Assembly (NCBI RefSeq): GCF_958298935.1
Contig: NC_084943.1
Coordinates: forward strand, 7,388,001-7,452,000
Origin: Phragmites australis
Taxonomy: Eukaryota; Streptophyta; Magnoliopsida; Poales; Poaceae
Reading direction: 5' to 3'
Length of the DNA stretch: 64,000 bases
The translations under genes were made by a program, and so were the position numbers. Positions 54,351-64,000 of this stretch are shown piece by piece. Below the pieces are notes generated by a model, which worked only from the letters and a program-made list of their open reading frames with translations, was not told the origin of the DNA and made no database searches. Every line of letters starts with the position of its first letter. The first letter of the stretch is position 1.

Positions 54351-54567
54351 GAACACCGAAGAGGAAGTATATTATACTAACAGCAACTGTGATGGATCAG
54401 TGGTGCAAACTCTAGCCGTGTTCCACTCAAGAAACAGATGCCATCAAATCAAAGATGATACCTTCCATTTTCCCACATTGTATAAATTACGCATTGCAGA
54501 AAATATTGCCAAGCACGCATCTGACTTATGCATACCTTCAAAATACCAGGAAAAGCTTGGGAATTGA
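54304..54567 (+). CDS. Hypothetical 87-codon frame, doubtful
   Basis: Starts MQANTIVQMREYPDSKNTEE and ends KYQEKLGN. The first part lies in the duplicated 110-bp flank. Not recognised; AT-rich and perhaps not coding. Confidence 0.15.
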   Translation: MQANTIVQMREYPDSKNTEEEVYYTNSNCDGSVVQTLAVFHSRNRCHQIKDDTFHFPTLYKLRIAENIAKHASDLCIPSKYQEKLGN

Positions 54568-54779
54568 TGATAAACTTGGAAGAAAGGAAAACATAATGAT
54601 ACTTAACCGTGGTAGAGTTACGAAAATATTGTAATCTGTATGTGAAGTGATCAAGAAACTAAGAGAGAAAGCAAAACACAACGCAATTGAACCTCGCCAT
54701 CTGCAATGGTACAAATTACAATCCGGTTGTTCTCTTGCAGATTGGTGTTGCTTGCCTGGCAAAGAAAAGAAGCAGATAG

Positions 54780-55181
54780 CTACTGTGTAATAAACACAAA
54801 AATCAGATGAGGATTATGTCCACATTTCTTTACCTGGCCCCATGTGCTTGGTTTAGGGCGGCCAAAACGCAAGAATGCACCAGCCACTCGAGAACGGCAT
54901 TTCGTCGAACACCTACAGGTCGCGGACCACACGACATGTTTGACGACGGAGTCTGCAGAGCATGGCTCCGGCGCAAGTGAGGGTCCCTTCCCGAGGCCCG
55001 AGCCATGGGCCCATAAGACTCGGGTTTGCGGAGCATAGTCGAGGCGCCCGAGGCCAGGGAGCCGATGAGACGCTAGAGGAGGCCGAGCATGTGGATTAGC
55101 GGGAGCGATCGCAGTGGCATCCACCTCGGCGAGGCAGTACACGATGCTGATGTTCTCGATGGAAGACGCATACGAGATCAC
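54780..55181 (-). CDS. Hypothetical 133-codon GC-rich frame, possibly an exon
   Basis: A GC-rich island (54840-55170) in AT-rich DNA. The minus strand gives MISYASSIENISIVYCLAEV, then an Ala/Pro/Arg-rich part and PSLAPEPCSADSVVKHVVW. Only the first 35 residues look like natural protein. I do not recognise it. It could be a fragment of a captured or decayed gene. Confidence 0.25.
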   Translation of the reverse strand: MISYASSIENISIVYCLAEVDATAIAPANPHARPPLASHRLPGLGRLDYAPQTRVLWAHGSGLGKGPSLAPEPCSADSVVKHVVWSATCRCSTKCRSRVAGAFLRFGRPKPSTWGQVKKCGHNPHLIFVFITQ

Positions 55182-55622
55182 AGATTGTAAGAAAAAATAA
55201 GGGAAGAATGCAAAACCCTAAAAAGTTATTTGGATTTTGATTTTAATTTTCTTCCTCCAAAGTTGTTTTCTTAAAAAAACTCTAAAGTTTTGGTTTTGTT
55301 GTAAAAGCAACTAAAAATTAAAATTTTTAAAAAAATTACAAATAATTTTTTAAAAAAAACTAGAGACAATTCTAAGACTTTTTGTGAATTTTTTTTTTCA
55401 AAAATATTATCCTTTGCATCATATTTTATAGAGAGGGAGTTTGAAAAAAAAGAAAAATGTGCCGCTCATTTATTAATTTGAGTTAAATGCATAGTTAATT
55501 ATTTACTAATCCAAAAATTATGAAACTAATTTCTTTAGTCTTCTTATATGATCCTCTATCTTCTAAAAATATATGAAATCTTGAAATAGTTATTGTAACA
55601 TCCATGATTGAGTAAATGTGTT

Positions 55623-57037
55623 TGTCGGTGTATCAGGAACCGGGGGTCCCTTAGTCCCGAGGCCAGGCCAGCCGTCCGCCACGTGTCACCATCCCGCGAG
55701 GTCCCTCCCGCGGGATGAGGAAAATCTAAGTTTCGGGAGAAGATGCTCGGGGCCACAGCCTCTGGTCCCCGAGCACCCCAGTTCCCCAAGGACTCGCAGA
55801 GTCCAAGTACCGGGAAGAAAGTGCTCGGGGAGGTGCCCGGTCACCCCCGAGCACCCTAGTCCCCTGACGATCAGAAGAGCTAAGTTCCAGGAGAGAGTGC
55901 TCGGGAGGCTGCGTGCGGCAGCCCCCGAGCGCCCGATTCCCCGAGGGTCAGTGCAAAAGTGCTCGGGAGAGAGTGCTCGGGGTTGCACGTGGAGGCCCCC
56001 GAGCACTCGGTTCCTCGAAGGTTCGTGCGAGAGTGCTCGGGGAGGTGAACAGTACCCCCCGAGCACCCGGTGCCCCGACGACCCAGAATGGCCCCCGAGG
56101 GGCCCGCCAATGAGGTGTCAACCAGTCAGAGGTCCGAGACCGCATTTAATGGGCGTGCGCGGCCTGACATCCCCAACTGCTCCCGCCGCAGTGTCAGTCC
56201 CTGCCATGCTTTGGCAGAGAGGCGTGGGGTCATTAATTGCACGGGTCCCGTCCCGTATCATCCGGTGTATCTCGGGATAACGTTGACAGGACCAAGGCGT
56301 TCCGCCTGCCGCCCTGCCGTGGCAGAGGAACAAGACAGGGCGGGCACGTCGGGTGCCTCTGTGGCTGCCCGGTGGGCCCTCTCAACGGCGCCCGTCGCCA
56401 GGGCGCCTATAGTGACAAGTGACTGGACGCGCGCCGCTTTTTTCCACCGCCCCAGTCACTTCGCCCAGAGGAAATGATGACGCATTTCTCAGTCGTGGCA
56501 TCTAAACTTGTGCCCCTTCCTTCCCGTTCGGGGTGTGTCGCGGCCGGCGAGTGCATAAAAGGATCGGCATACAGAGAGAAGAAAACATGGATAGAACAAT
56601 TGGATTGAACACGAGCCCAAGCAGTCAACCGTGACACACTCAGACGAAGAAGACGAACCCCACAACGAACCAAGCCAATAGACAAAAACATTGCAAGCAA
56701 GCCTGAGCAGAGCTCCTGCCGAAGAACAAGGAGCCTCAAGCTCTTAGTTAGACACTATATTCTTGTAACCAGATATATCCCTGAGGGCTCCCTCTCAGGA
56801 TAAGTTATTGCATCCATACAGGAGTAGGGTATTACGCCCCCGCGCGGCCCGAACCTGTCTAAACTCCGGTGCATTTACTTCTCTTTGCACTAGGTCGATC
56901 ATCCCCCACCACCGGCCGTTGCATTTACTTCCACTTCCATTTATTTCTCCGACGAACTTATTCAAGATCATCCCCTCGGCCGAATCTCTAAAAAGGGGTC
57001 TCTCGGGATCCCTGCGACAGGAGTTAATCCTCCGACA
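55623..57037 (+). mobile_element. Solo gypsy-type LTR with perfect 5-bp target duplication
   Basis: Begins TGTCGGTGTATCAGG, ends CTCCGACA, 1,415 bp, flanked by GTGTT on both sides (55618-55622 and 57038-57042). A TATA-like gcataaaagg is near 56552. Interior open frames on both strands are artefacts of high GC. A solo LTR arises by recombination between the two LTRs of a full element. Confidence 0.9.
55740..56085. repeat. About five diverged hairpin repeats in the solo LTR
   Basis: Units of 60-85 bp, each with a gtgctcgggg word followed within 15-30 bp by its inverse ccccgagcac: pairs near 55745/55770, 55830/55850, 55897/55922, 55970/56000 and 56033/56060. Each unit can form a stem of about 10 bp. 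Confidence 0.75.
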
Positions 57038-57440
57038 GTGTTGTAGATAGATTAATTCATAACTAATCCATAACACTCCTAAAATTAGTGAAACCACTTT
57101 ATTAGTTTACTTAAATAATTATTTGTGTGAGAAAAATAGTAGACATGACATAGTTAAAATACATGAGTTAATAAATGAGTTACACATTTTTCTTTTTTTT
57201 TTTCCAAACTTCTTCTCCATGAAATATGATGCAGAGGATATTATTTTTGAATTTTTTTTTACAGAAGGTCTTAGAATTGTCTCTAGTTTTTTTTGAATTT
57301 TTTATGATTTGTTTTATTTTTTTGAATTTTGGAAGTTTTTACAATAAAGTTAAACTTTTAGGTTTTTTTTTAAAAAATAACTTCTGGTAGGAAAGTTAAA
57401 ATACAAATGATTTTTGAGGGGTTTTTGCATGAGACCCTAA

Positions 57441-58400
57441 TCAATCTCTACGTGTGGATCCTTGAGAATCAAATGGGCACAATGAAAGGGGTCGAGCAGG
57501 ATCAGAATGGGGCCTCCTTTTTTCTTTCTGGCTCCCTAGTTTTGTGTAGGTCTCTGCCTGGTTCTCTTGAGCGCCGGTGTGCCGGGTCTTGTACAGACGG
57601 TATTTAGTTTCTGACTTATGATATTATTAATAAATACAATAAGGTAAAATTTAAAAATTACATGTGCATATTTTAGTCTTATAGCGTGCACATCTATTTT
57701 GCTATTGAAAGTATAAAAAATTGTTTGCGAGTTTGAACCAATTTGCTTTTTTGAAGTTTGCTTGTAGCAAAATTATTCACAAATTGTTCTCATTTTTATG
57801 GAAAATATGTAGTAGCTAAATTTGATATTGCCTTTGAATTGGTTCTAATTTATTCACAAAATTTGTTGAACATCGGATCTGAATTGTCTTAACTTATTTC
57901 TTAAATTGCTCATGGATCAATTTTAATTTGCTTATGATTTTTCACAAAATTGCTTACTTAACTGCATTCAAGAGGCAGCCGAATAAATGGATTATTTATT
58001 AAATGTTTCCTCTGTTTTTGTCAAGTATTGAAGAGGGCTACATATAAATGTTGCAAGTTTAGAGGTAAAAAAGTCCAAAAATAGAATAAAATACTCAGAC
58101 TTTTTAAAATAAAAAATAAGTGTGCATGCTACACGTCTAAAACATGCATGCATATTTTTTAAATGTATCCAATAATAGAGGCTCTCCACTACAGTCCTAA
58201 AAAAGAGGGTTGAGCCGGATCAAAAGCATGAACACGTCTAAAACATGCCCTTATCGGTGGCCTTTGGCCTCTCTAGGTAGAGGCACTCTTCCTTGCATAG
58301 ACAGAGAACAAAGATATTATTACACATAAAAGTACTTCAATAGTTAAATATATATTTTTGGACTGCATCGATATTCAAAATAATATTTATCTGTAATTGG
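57441..58400. other. Intergenic, upstream of the WEB-family gene
   Basis: AT-rich DNA without a recognisable gene. It should contain the promoter of the gene starting near 58480, but I see no convincing TATA box. Confidence 0.5.
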
Positions 58401-58479
58401 AAGAAGTATTTAAAGACGGACGTAGTACCATATCTAAACATGACAATGGTTTTTTTTTAATGGTCTCTAGCCATTTAAG

Positions 58480-58817
58480 AGAGAATGCACGCACGGCATG
58501 TCCCGGGCACTGCATCATGGATCGTGCCCTCCACCCCGCGCCGAGCCCAACCGTGTTCATCCCCCACTCGCCAGCCAAAGTCCACGGGCCACCACCATTC
58601 CTCCGCCTCCCCCCCCCCCCCCCCCCCCACAAACCTTTGCAGCTTCTCCACCACCGCCCCCTCCTCCCCGACGAACACGGCACCACGATCCCCACCCCAG
58701 ATTTAGCCACCCTCCCACCGCAGCTGCATTCCCTCTCTCCTCCTCTCGTAGGAAGGCGCCCTGGTCGCCCTCGTCCCACTCTGGTCCTGCGTGTTGATTT
58801 CTTCTTCTTTCGTGCTG
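58480..58817 (+). other. 5' UTR exon of the WEB-family gene (approximate start)
   Basis: A GC/C-rich leader with a run of about 20 C (58609-58628) and CT-rich stretches, ending cgtgctg|gtaagg at 58817. An 801-bp intron (58818-59618, ending ttgttgcag) leads to the exon that carries the ATG at 59649. C-rich leaders with a 5' UTR intron are common in grasses. Start site not determined. Open frames here are not coding. Confidence 0.5.
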
Positions 58818-59648
58818 GTAAGGACGCCCTAACTTGCTGATTCTTCATTTTGGTCAATCGTTTCTTCGTGGGGTGGACGCTCCGATTCGTCCGTTTTATC
58901 GCGGATTCCTTAGCTGCGTGGTGGATAATTGCTGATGTCGGGTTTATTCCCCAAATTTCTTTGGGGGTGGTTCAACTGAACCACCATTCCCCACGTGACG
59001 TCGGGCACTGAGAGAAGAGTTATAATTGTTACCGTACATTTTGTATGCGAATGTAATTCTTGAAGCTGAGGGGATGCGGTTGGGCTTGTGCATTCTGCAC
59101 ACCAGTAGTATTGTTTAAGCCCTCGTTGATTTGCGAGCCTTTTTTTTAGGAAAGGCGAGCTTCTTTTCATAAGCAATATGAGATGACCCAACCATTTCTG
59201 ATGATACATAAAAGCTTGTTTCTTGAATCTTGTATGAGTTAGAAACTTGTTTCTAGAATCTATGTGTGTGGAGAAGGACAGAAATATAAGGGAGCATAAT
59301 TTTTTTACTTCAGGGCTGGTCTAGGGCTCAAATATTGCGTAGATGGGCTTCATCCAGGATTATATAATTTTCATTTGGAGACTTGAATCTCACTAACCTG
59401 TCCCACAACTAATTCCCAGTATTGTGACTCGAATAATCTAAACATGTTTTTTTGACACGTCCATAAACCATATAATATTGTTGCTTCGTGACATATTAAA
59501 ACAGCCTAGTTATTTCCTTCACTCAATTGATTATGTCAGAGTTCATTACCGACTTTCTTTACACGGCAATGACTTTCCTGCCGTAATTTTTTTAACAGGA
59601 TTTGCCATTTTGTTGCAGTTTTCATAAAGTATTTAAGCAAGGGCAAAT

Positions 59649-62600
59649 ATGGGTACAAAAGCTCGCCCACCGCCTACTGATGCAGAAAAAGCGGAGATTG
59701 GAGAAATAGACACAAGAGCTCCGTTTGAATCTGTTAAAGCTGCAGTGAGTTTATTTGGTGAGGTTAGGTCTTCATCTGACAAAGCTGTGAGAAAGCCCAA
59801 GGCTCCTCAAGCAGAGGTAGTAATTTTTAAATGATGAAAATTGAAATAATGAATGTAGCTACATATATGTTTGCACACTCATATTTTGACATGAATAATG
59901 AGGATGCTTGCTCTGACGTTCTACATACTTATAACATTAAAACAAACACAGTCTTATAGTTATTAAGCCTTCGTTGATGCCAAAACTGCTGGCTTCAAAA
60001 CTTGCATCAGGAATTTCTCTAATCTATAACCTAAGGGAAAATATATCTACTATAAATATTGTTGATATAGTTCGACAGAAGAAGGATCAGATACTAATTT
60101 TCTTTATTTTGTTTTCTTGTTTATCTCCTTTCATTTCTTATTATTTTCAATGCAGTGCTTGCTTAAGATTGTTGCCTTTACTATATGGAAAAGCTATTCC
60201 GCCCTTATGACCACCTATTCCCATTCCAGTTGGGACTCGTAGGAAGGTTCCTGAAAAGGAAAAAAAAATCATTAATAGAGGACACACTATACGCACTTGC
60301 AATGTGGATTAATATGGTCGTTTGTGGAGGCATACATTAAGACATATGGGACTAAAAATATATAACATGTATGTGTTCCCATCCTTCTCTCTTTTGTTTG
60401 TTCCAAATGATGTATCTTACGTTTGCGAAATTCGACGTTACATGTCCATGACATGTCCACATATAAGTTTTTTTTTTTATATTTTTTTGAAAAATCTCTT
60501 ATGCCCCAACTATAATGATGGGAGCGTCTACTCCCAAGGGCAGAAATGCATTTCTTTATTTTGTTTATTGAGTGATTGTTGGAACTTGGTGGGTTTCCTC
60601 AAATTTTAATCTTGCTGCACTGGTGGCCGAGGTCCTGAACCTCGGCGTTTAAGAGCCGTGATGGGCTGATGGCTTCCTGGCTGTCGTGAGAGAGAAGAGG
60701 GAGAGATAGAGGAGGTAGGGAAAACTTAGAGGCTTCTTATTGCATTCTTAGATTGATAATGACATGTATATATATAGCCGGCCATAACATGATGCTCTAT
60801 AAGGAAACTAACAATCTGAGTTCTAATGGAAATATCAAATCCTGAAGTTATGATATCAGAACCTAACAAATAGTGAATATATGTTAACTAAACTGAAGCC
60901 TCGGTGCCTTAGCCCTTAAGCCACTGAGTTGTCTTGGGCTGTATGTCCTGCCCGGGGCCCATGATGCTGATACATTGCCATACATAACAGTGAGTGTGGA
61001 TTTTTTCGTCTTTATAACCTTTTGCTTTGTAGCATATTTCAACATGTAATATAACTTACATGTACCGCTGTAGTATTATTTATGTAGTTTTTTCTCTCTC
61101 TCTTTCTTTGGTGGGGTTGGGGATGGGAATAGTGTTCGTCGATTCTTAATTGTCTTTTGCCTGCCTATTTTCTTTTTCCTTTTCCATTCGGTATAAAGAG
61201 GCTTTCTAAACTCACTGATTATTATAAAACTTACAATCTGCAGTGATGAGTCTTATGACCAAAGAAGATTGTCTAGCATTTCATTGATTATGCACAAATT
61301 TTATTTGATCGTTTATCTTGACTATATTAATAGTTTAATACATGTGGAGTGTTGCACAGTTGGCATCATTTGTTACAGCATATTTCTTTTTCTGTTCTTT
61401 CAGGACTTCTTTATTGAATCTCAAGTGTTTCTGTATAGCCCTCCTGGTTCTCCCATTTGGCTAGTAAAGGACACTAGTTGGATTCTTGGATCAATAACTA
61501 TGCAAATTTATGTATTAGTTCAACTGAGAACATTGCTTTTTAAATCAAGCTGATTTGTAAATTACTTTTCATTGTTCTGGAATGGAAAATATGAAGAAAA
61601 GAAATATAAGTTGATTTTTTCCTCAATTCCAGTTACTTTCTATAAGTTGTGTACAAATAATTTAACATTTCAGGAACAGACGGGAATACATGTCACATTG
61701 CCCAATGTTGGCTTGTCATCCAATTAGATGACCAGAATTTGCCAACTAGCTTCTCTAACCTTGGTAGCGGACCTAGAACCCACAGCTCTGAGTCAATTTT
61801 TTTGCTTGTTGCCAATTTTCGTTACTCTTGATTCTACTATAATGTTTTTGAGGATGCACTTTAAGCTTATGGCCTAATTGGTTTCTTCATGCATCAAAAT
61901 TTCTGTATTTAGGGAATGGATTGTATTGCCTGATTTCTCCTTTATGTTTTGCTCCTCAAGATTATATAAATACTGATATGTTGCCATAGCTCAACTATAT
62001 AGTCTCAACTTTCAGACTTTCCATGGAATTTACTTGATCTATTTGGTGTCTGGTTGTTCAAATATGCTCTGATGCTTTGTAATTTTGAAATTATATTTGT
62101 CGCAGAGGGTGTTAGCTAAGGAGTCAGAGCTGCACTTAGCTCAGAAAGAGTTGAATAAATACAAGGAACAGCTGAGTAATGCTGAGACAACCAGAGTACA
62201 GGCCCTCTCTGAGCTAGAGAAAGCTAAAAAAACCGTTGAGGAGCTAACAGCTAAGCTGGATGCAATCAACAAGTCTAAAGATCTGGCCATTCAGGCAACA
62301 GAGGATGCAAAGACTCGAACCAAGCAGCTTGAAGGTGGCAGCACGAATGAAGGTCTTGGAACAGATGGTCCTCTGAAGCAGGAACTGGAGAGTGCAAGGG
62401 AGCAGTATGCTGTTGCTTTGGGGGACCTTGATGCAGCAAAACAAGAGCTTAGAAAGCTCAAGAAGGATTTTGAAACCTCGTTGAATATGAGGTTGTCTGC
62501 TGCCCAGCAGGAAGAGGAATCATTGCACTCAACTGAAGCCAACAAGGAAACGGCTAATCAACTTCGTAATGAGATTGCAGAAATTCAAGAGTCGCTTATG

Positions 62601-63878
62601 CACGTTAAGGCAGCTACAGAACAGGCACACGAAGAGGAATCACAAATCCTTGCTGAGAAGGATGTTGCTAGGAAAACATACAAACAAGCTTTGGAAGAAA
62701 CACAGAAGAAATTGTCATCTTTGAAAAATGATTTTGATCCTGCTGCTTATGACAGTCTCAAAGAAAAGCTAGACCAAACCAATTCTGAGATTGCATCTAT
62801 GCAGAAAAAGATAGAAGATGCTCGGGGTCAGGATTTAGAGGCTGTGGCTGTTGTCAGCACAGAGTTGGACGACGCTAAGGAAATGTTGCAGAAAGTAGCA
62901 GAGGAGGAAAGTTCTCTTCGGAGTTTGGTGGAATCACTGAAAGTGGAGTTAGTAGCTGCAAAGCAGGAGCACAATCTGCTCAAAGAGAAGGATACGGAAA
63001 CGGAATCCATTGTTGGAGATCTACATGTCAAGCTTCAGAAATGCAAATCTGAGCTTGAGGCAGCTGTAGCTGCTGAATCAAAAGCTACATCGGCTTCTGA
63101 TGACTTGATGTTGGCCCTTCAACAGCTGTCTTCTGAGTCAAAGAATGCCCTGAAGGAAGCTGAGATGATGCAGAGGAGTGCTGCAGAGCTAAGAGATGAA
63201 GCTGAAAAAGCTCGGGTTGAATTAGTAGAAGCTGAGCAAAAGTTGCAGCTGGCTTTGAAGGAAGCAGAAGAGGCAAAGGCAGCTGAAGCAAGGGCCCTTG
63301 ATCAGATCAAGCAACTATCAGACAGAGCAAGTGCCGCTCGGGCCTCAACTTCAGAAACTGGAGCAAAGATCACAATCTCAAAAGAGGAGTTTGATTCTCT
63401 TAGCCGAAAGGTGGAGGAGTCAGAGAAGTTGAGTGAAATGAAAGTTGTTGCTGCTATGGCTCAAGTGGAAGCCGTCAGAGCCAGTGAGAACGAGGCAATT
63501 AAGAAATTGGAATCCGCCCGGAAGGAGATGGAGGACATGGAATTGGCAACAGAGGAGGCACTAAAGAAGGCAGAGATGGCTGAAGCAGCAAAAAAAGCTG
63601 TAGAAGGCGAGCTTAAGAGGTGGCGAGAGAAGGAGCAGAAGAAAACTGCGGAGGCTCAGCCTTCCACAGAAGCACAAGAACATGCAACTGGATCTCCGCC
63701 TGTACAGAAGGCTTCTGCTGGGAAAGCCACTGAGAAGAACGAGGGGCATCAGAGGAACAGTAGAACGTTATTGAGGAAGAGCTTTATGCTGCCAAACATC
63801 ACAAGCATGTTCCATAAGAAGAAGAGTCATGCTGACAGCAGTTCACCGTCGTACATTCCCGGGGAAAAATCCGTGTAA
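59649..63878 (+). CDS. WEB-family coiled-coil protein (DUF827; similar to Arabidopsis At5g55860-type)
   Basis: Join 59649-59816 and 62106-63878, 646 aa. Exon 1 encodes IGEIDTRAPFESVKAAVSLF, the conserved N-terminal signature of the family, and ends CAE/GAG|gtagta; exon 2 starts after ttgtcgcag with RVLAKESELHLAQKELNKYK, in phase 0. Residues about 57-560 are almost wholly coiled coil with family blocks such as LEKAKKTVEELTAKLDA, LVESLKVELVAAKQEH, VEAVRASENEAIKKLES and AKKAVEGELKRWREKEQKK. The C-terminus has KSFMLPNITSMFHKKK and ends SPSYIPGEKSV. WEB1 and PMI2 of this family act in chloroplast photorelocation under blue light; this subgroup is less well studied, so a cytoskeletal or organelle-movement role is inference. 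The gene looks intact. Confidence 0.93.
59817..62105 (+). other. 2.3 kb intron of the WEB-family gene
   Basis: GT at 59817, AG at 62104-62105, phase 0. Filled with AT-rich DNA and a possible LTR-like insertion (60613-60989). Short open frames (59974-60210, 60322-60609, 61269-61553) are intronic and not supported. Confidence 0.85.
60613..60989 (-). mobile_element. Possible solo LTR or small LTR-like insertion in the intron
   Basis: On the minus strand TGTTATGTATGGCAATG ... AGTGCAGCA, a 377-bp TG...CA unit that is GC-richer than the rest of the intron and has tgtatatatatagcc near the middle and cggggccc/gggccc words. Flanks aatct and gtgag do not match, so it is only a candidate. Confidence 0.3.
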
Positions 63879-64000
63879 TGTACCCAAGGTTCTTGTTTGC
63901 AAGTTGTGATTCCAAACTCGAATGCATGATTGGACGCTATAATTTGTATAATATATTTGTTGTTGCTTGCGCCTTGCAGTATATTCCTGACATTATTTTA
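63879..64000 (+). other. 3' UTR of the WEB-family gene
   Basis: Follows the TAA at 63876-63878. It contains gtataatatatttg (about 63947-63960), a loose near-upstream poly(A) element. The window ends before a clear cleavage site. Confidence 0.5.

Larger units (their letters stand above)
55203..57440. mobile_element. Fold-back element split by a solo LTR
   Basis: Left arm (55203-55617) and right arm (57043-57440) are inverted copies: atgcaaaaccctaaaaag against the inverse of gaggggtttttgcat; agacaattctaagac against gtcttagaattgtct; atcctttgcatcatatttta against tgaaatatgatgcagaggat; gttaattatttac-type words near the centre. Arms of about 0.4 kb meeting at the LTR insertion point suggest a hairpin-type MITE of about 0.8 kb before insertion. 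Confidence 0.65.

Noticed and set aside
55556..56739. 220-codon plus-strand frame and others
   Set aside because: Inside a solo LTR defined by a perfect target duplication; the repeats and GC content explain the open frames.
58387..58857. Overlapping 147- and 156-codon frames
   Set aside because: They cover the C-rich 5' UTR exon of the WEB-family gene; Pro/His and Gly/Arg-rich translations without a domain.
62244..63749. Minus-strand frames in the WEB-family exon
   Set aside because: Shadows of the coiled-coil reading frame.
1..64000. tRNA, rRNA or organelle-derived DNA
   Set aside because: No cloverleaf, rRNA stretch or organelle gene was recognised; without a covariance-model scan small RNA genes cannot be excluded.

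Overview
This is nuclear DNA of a flowering plant, almost certainly a grass (Poaceae). It has GT-AG introns, intact plant nuclear genes far apart, and dense nested retrotransposons and grass-type MITEs. A panicoid grass is plausible but not shown by sequence alone.

Only two genes look intact. (1) A HemW-like radical-SAM gene on the minus strand has its two coding exons (44265-45070 and 32800-33424) separated by a 10.8 kb intron, because a 10.4 kb gypsy element (33611-43990) inserted into an intron of about 455 bp. (2) A WEB/DUF827 coiled-coil gene on the plus strand (CDS 59649-59816 joined to 62106-63878, plus a 5' UTR exon near 58817) lies at the right edge.

Layout. 1-6149: 3' half of a gypsy element (RLG1) with the end of integrase, three 107-bp tandem repeats, a spliced antisense gene with the 'putative gypsy-type transposon' domain, and a 3' LTR. 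It sits inside the LTR of a copia element (RLC1, minus strand, to 14877) that also holds a CACTA element and nested Tourist-like elements. 14878-24970: decayed gene-derived segments (a COBRA-like fragment, an unidentified minus-strand exon pair, diverged duplicated blocks) mixed with a TRIM-like element, CACTA, hAT and LINE pieces. 24976-27626: a large fold-back element. 27650-32799: MITEs and intergenic DNA. 32800-45070: the HemW-like gene with RLG2 in its intron; RLG2 carries a captured F-box/DUF295-like gene and another ORF antisense to its pol. 45071-55200: intergenic DNA with a CACTA-type MITE, an LTR-like repeat, microsatellites, an internally deleted gypsy element (RLG3) and a duplicated TIR element. 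55203-57440: a fold-back element split by a solo LTR with a perfect 5-bp target duplication (GTGTT). 58400-64000: the WEB-family gene.

No operon-like or pathway linkage between the two genes is visible. The main theme is transposon nesting and gene capture: two unrelated gypsy elements here both carry genes antisense to pol in the region between pol and the 3' LTR, each with its own apparent TATA box.
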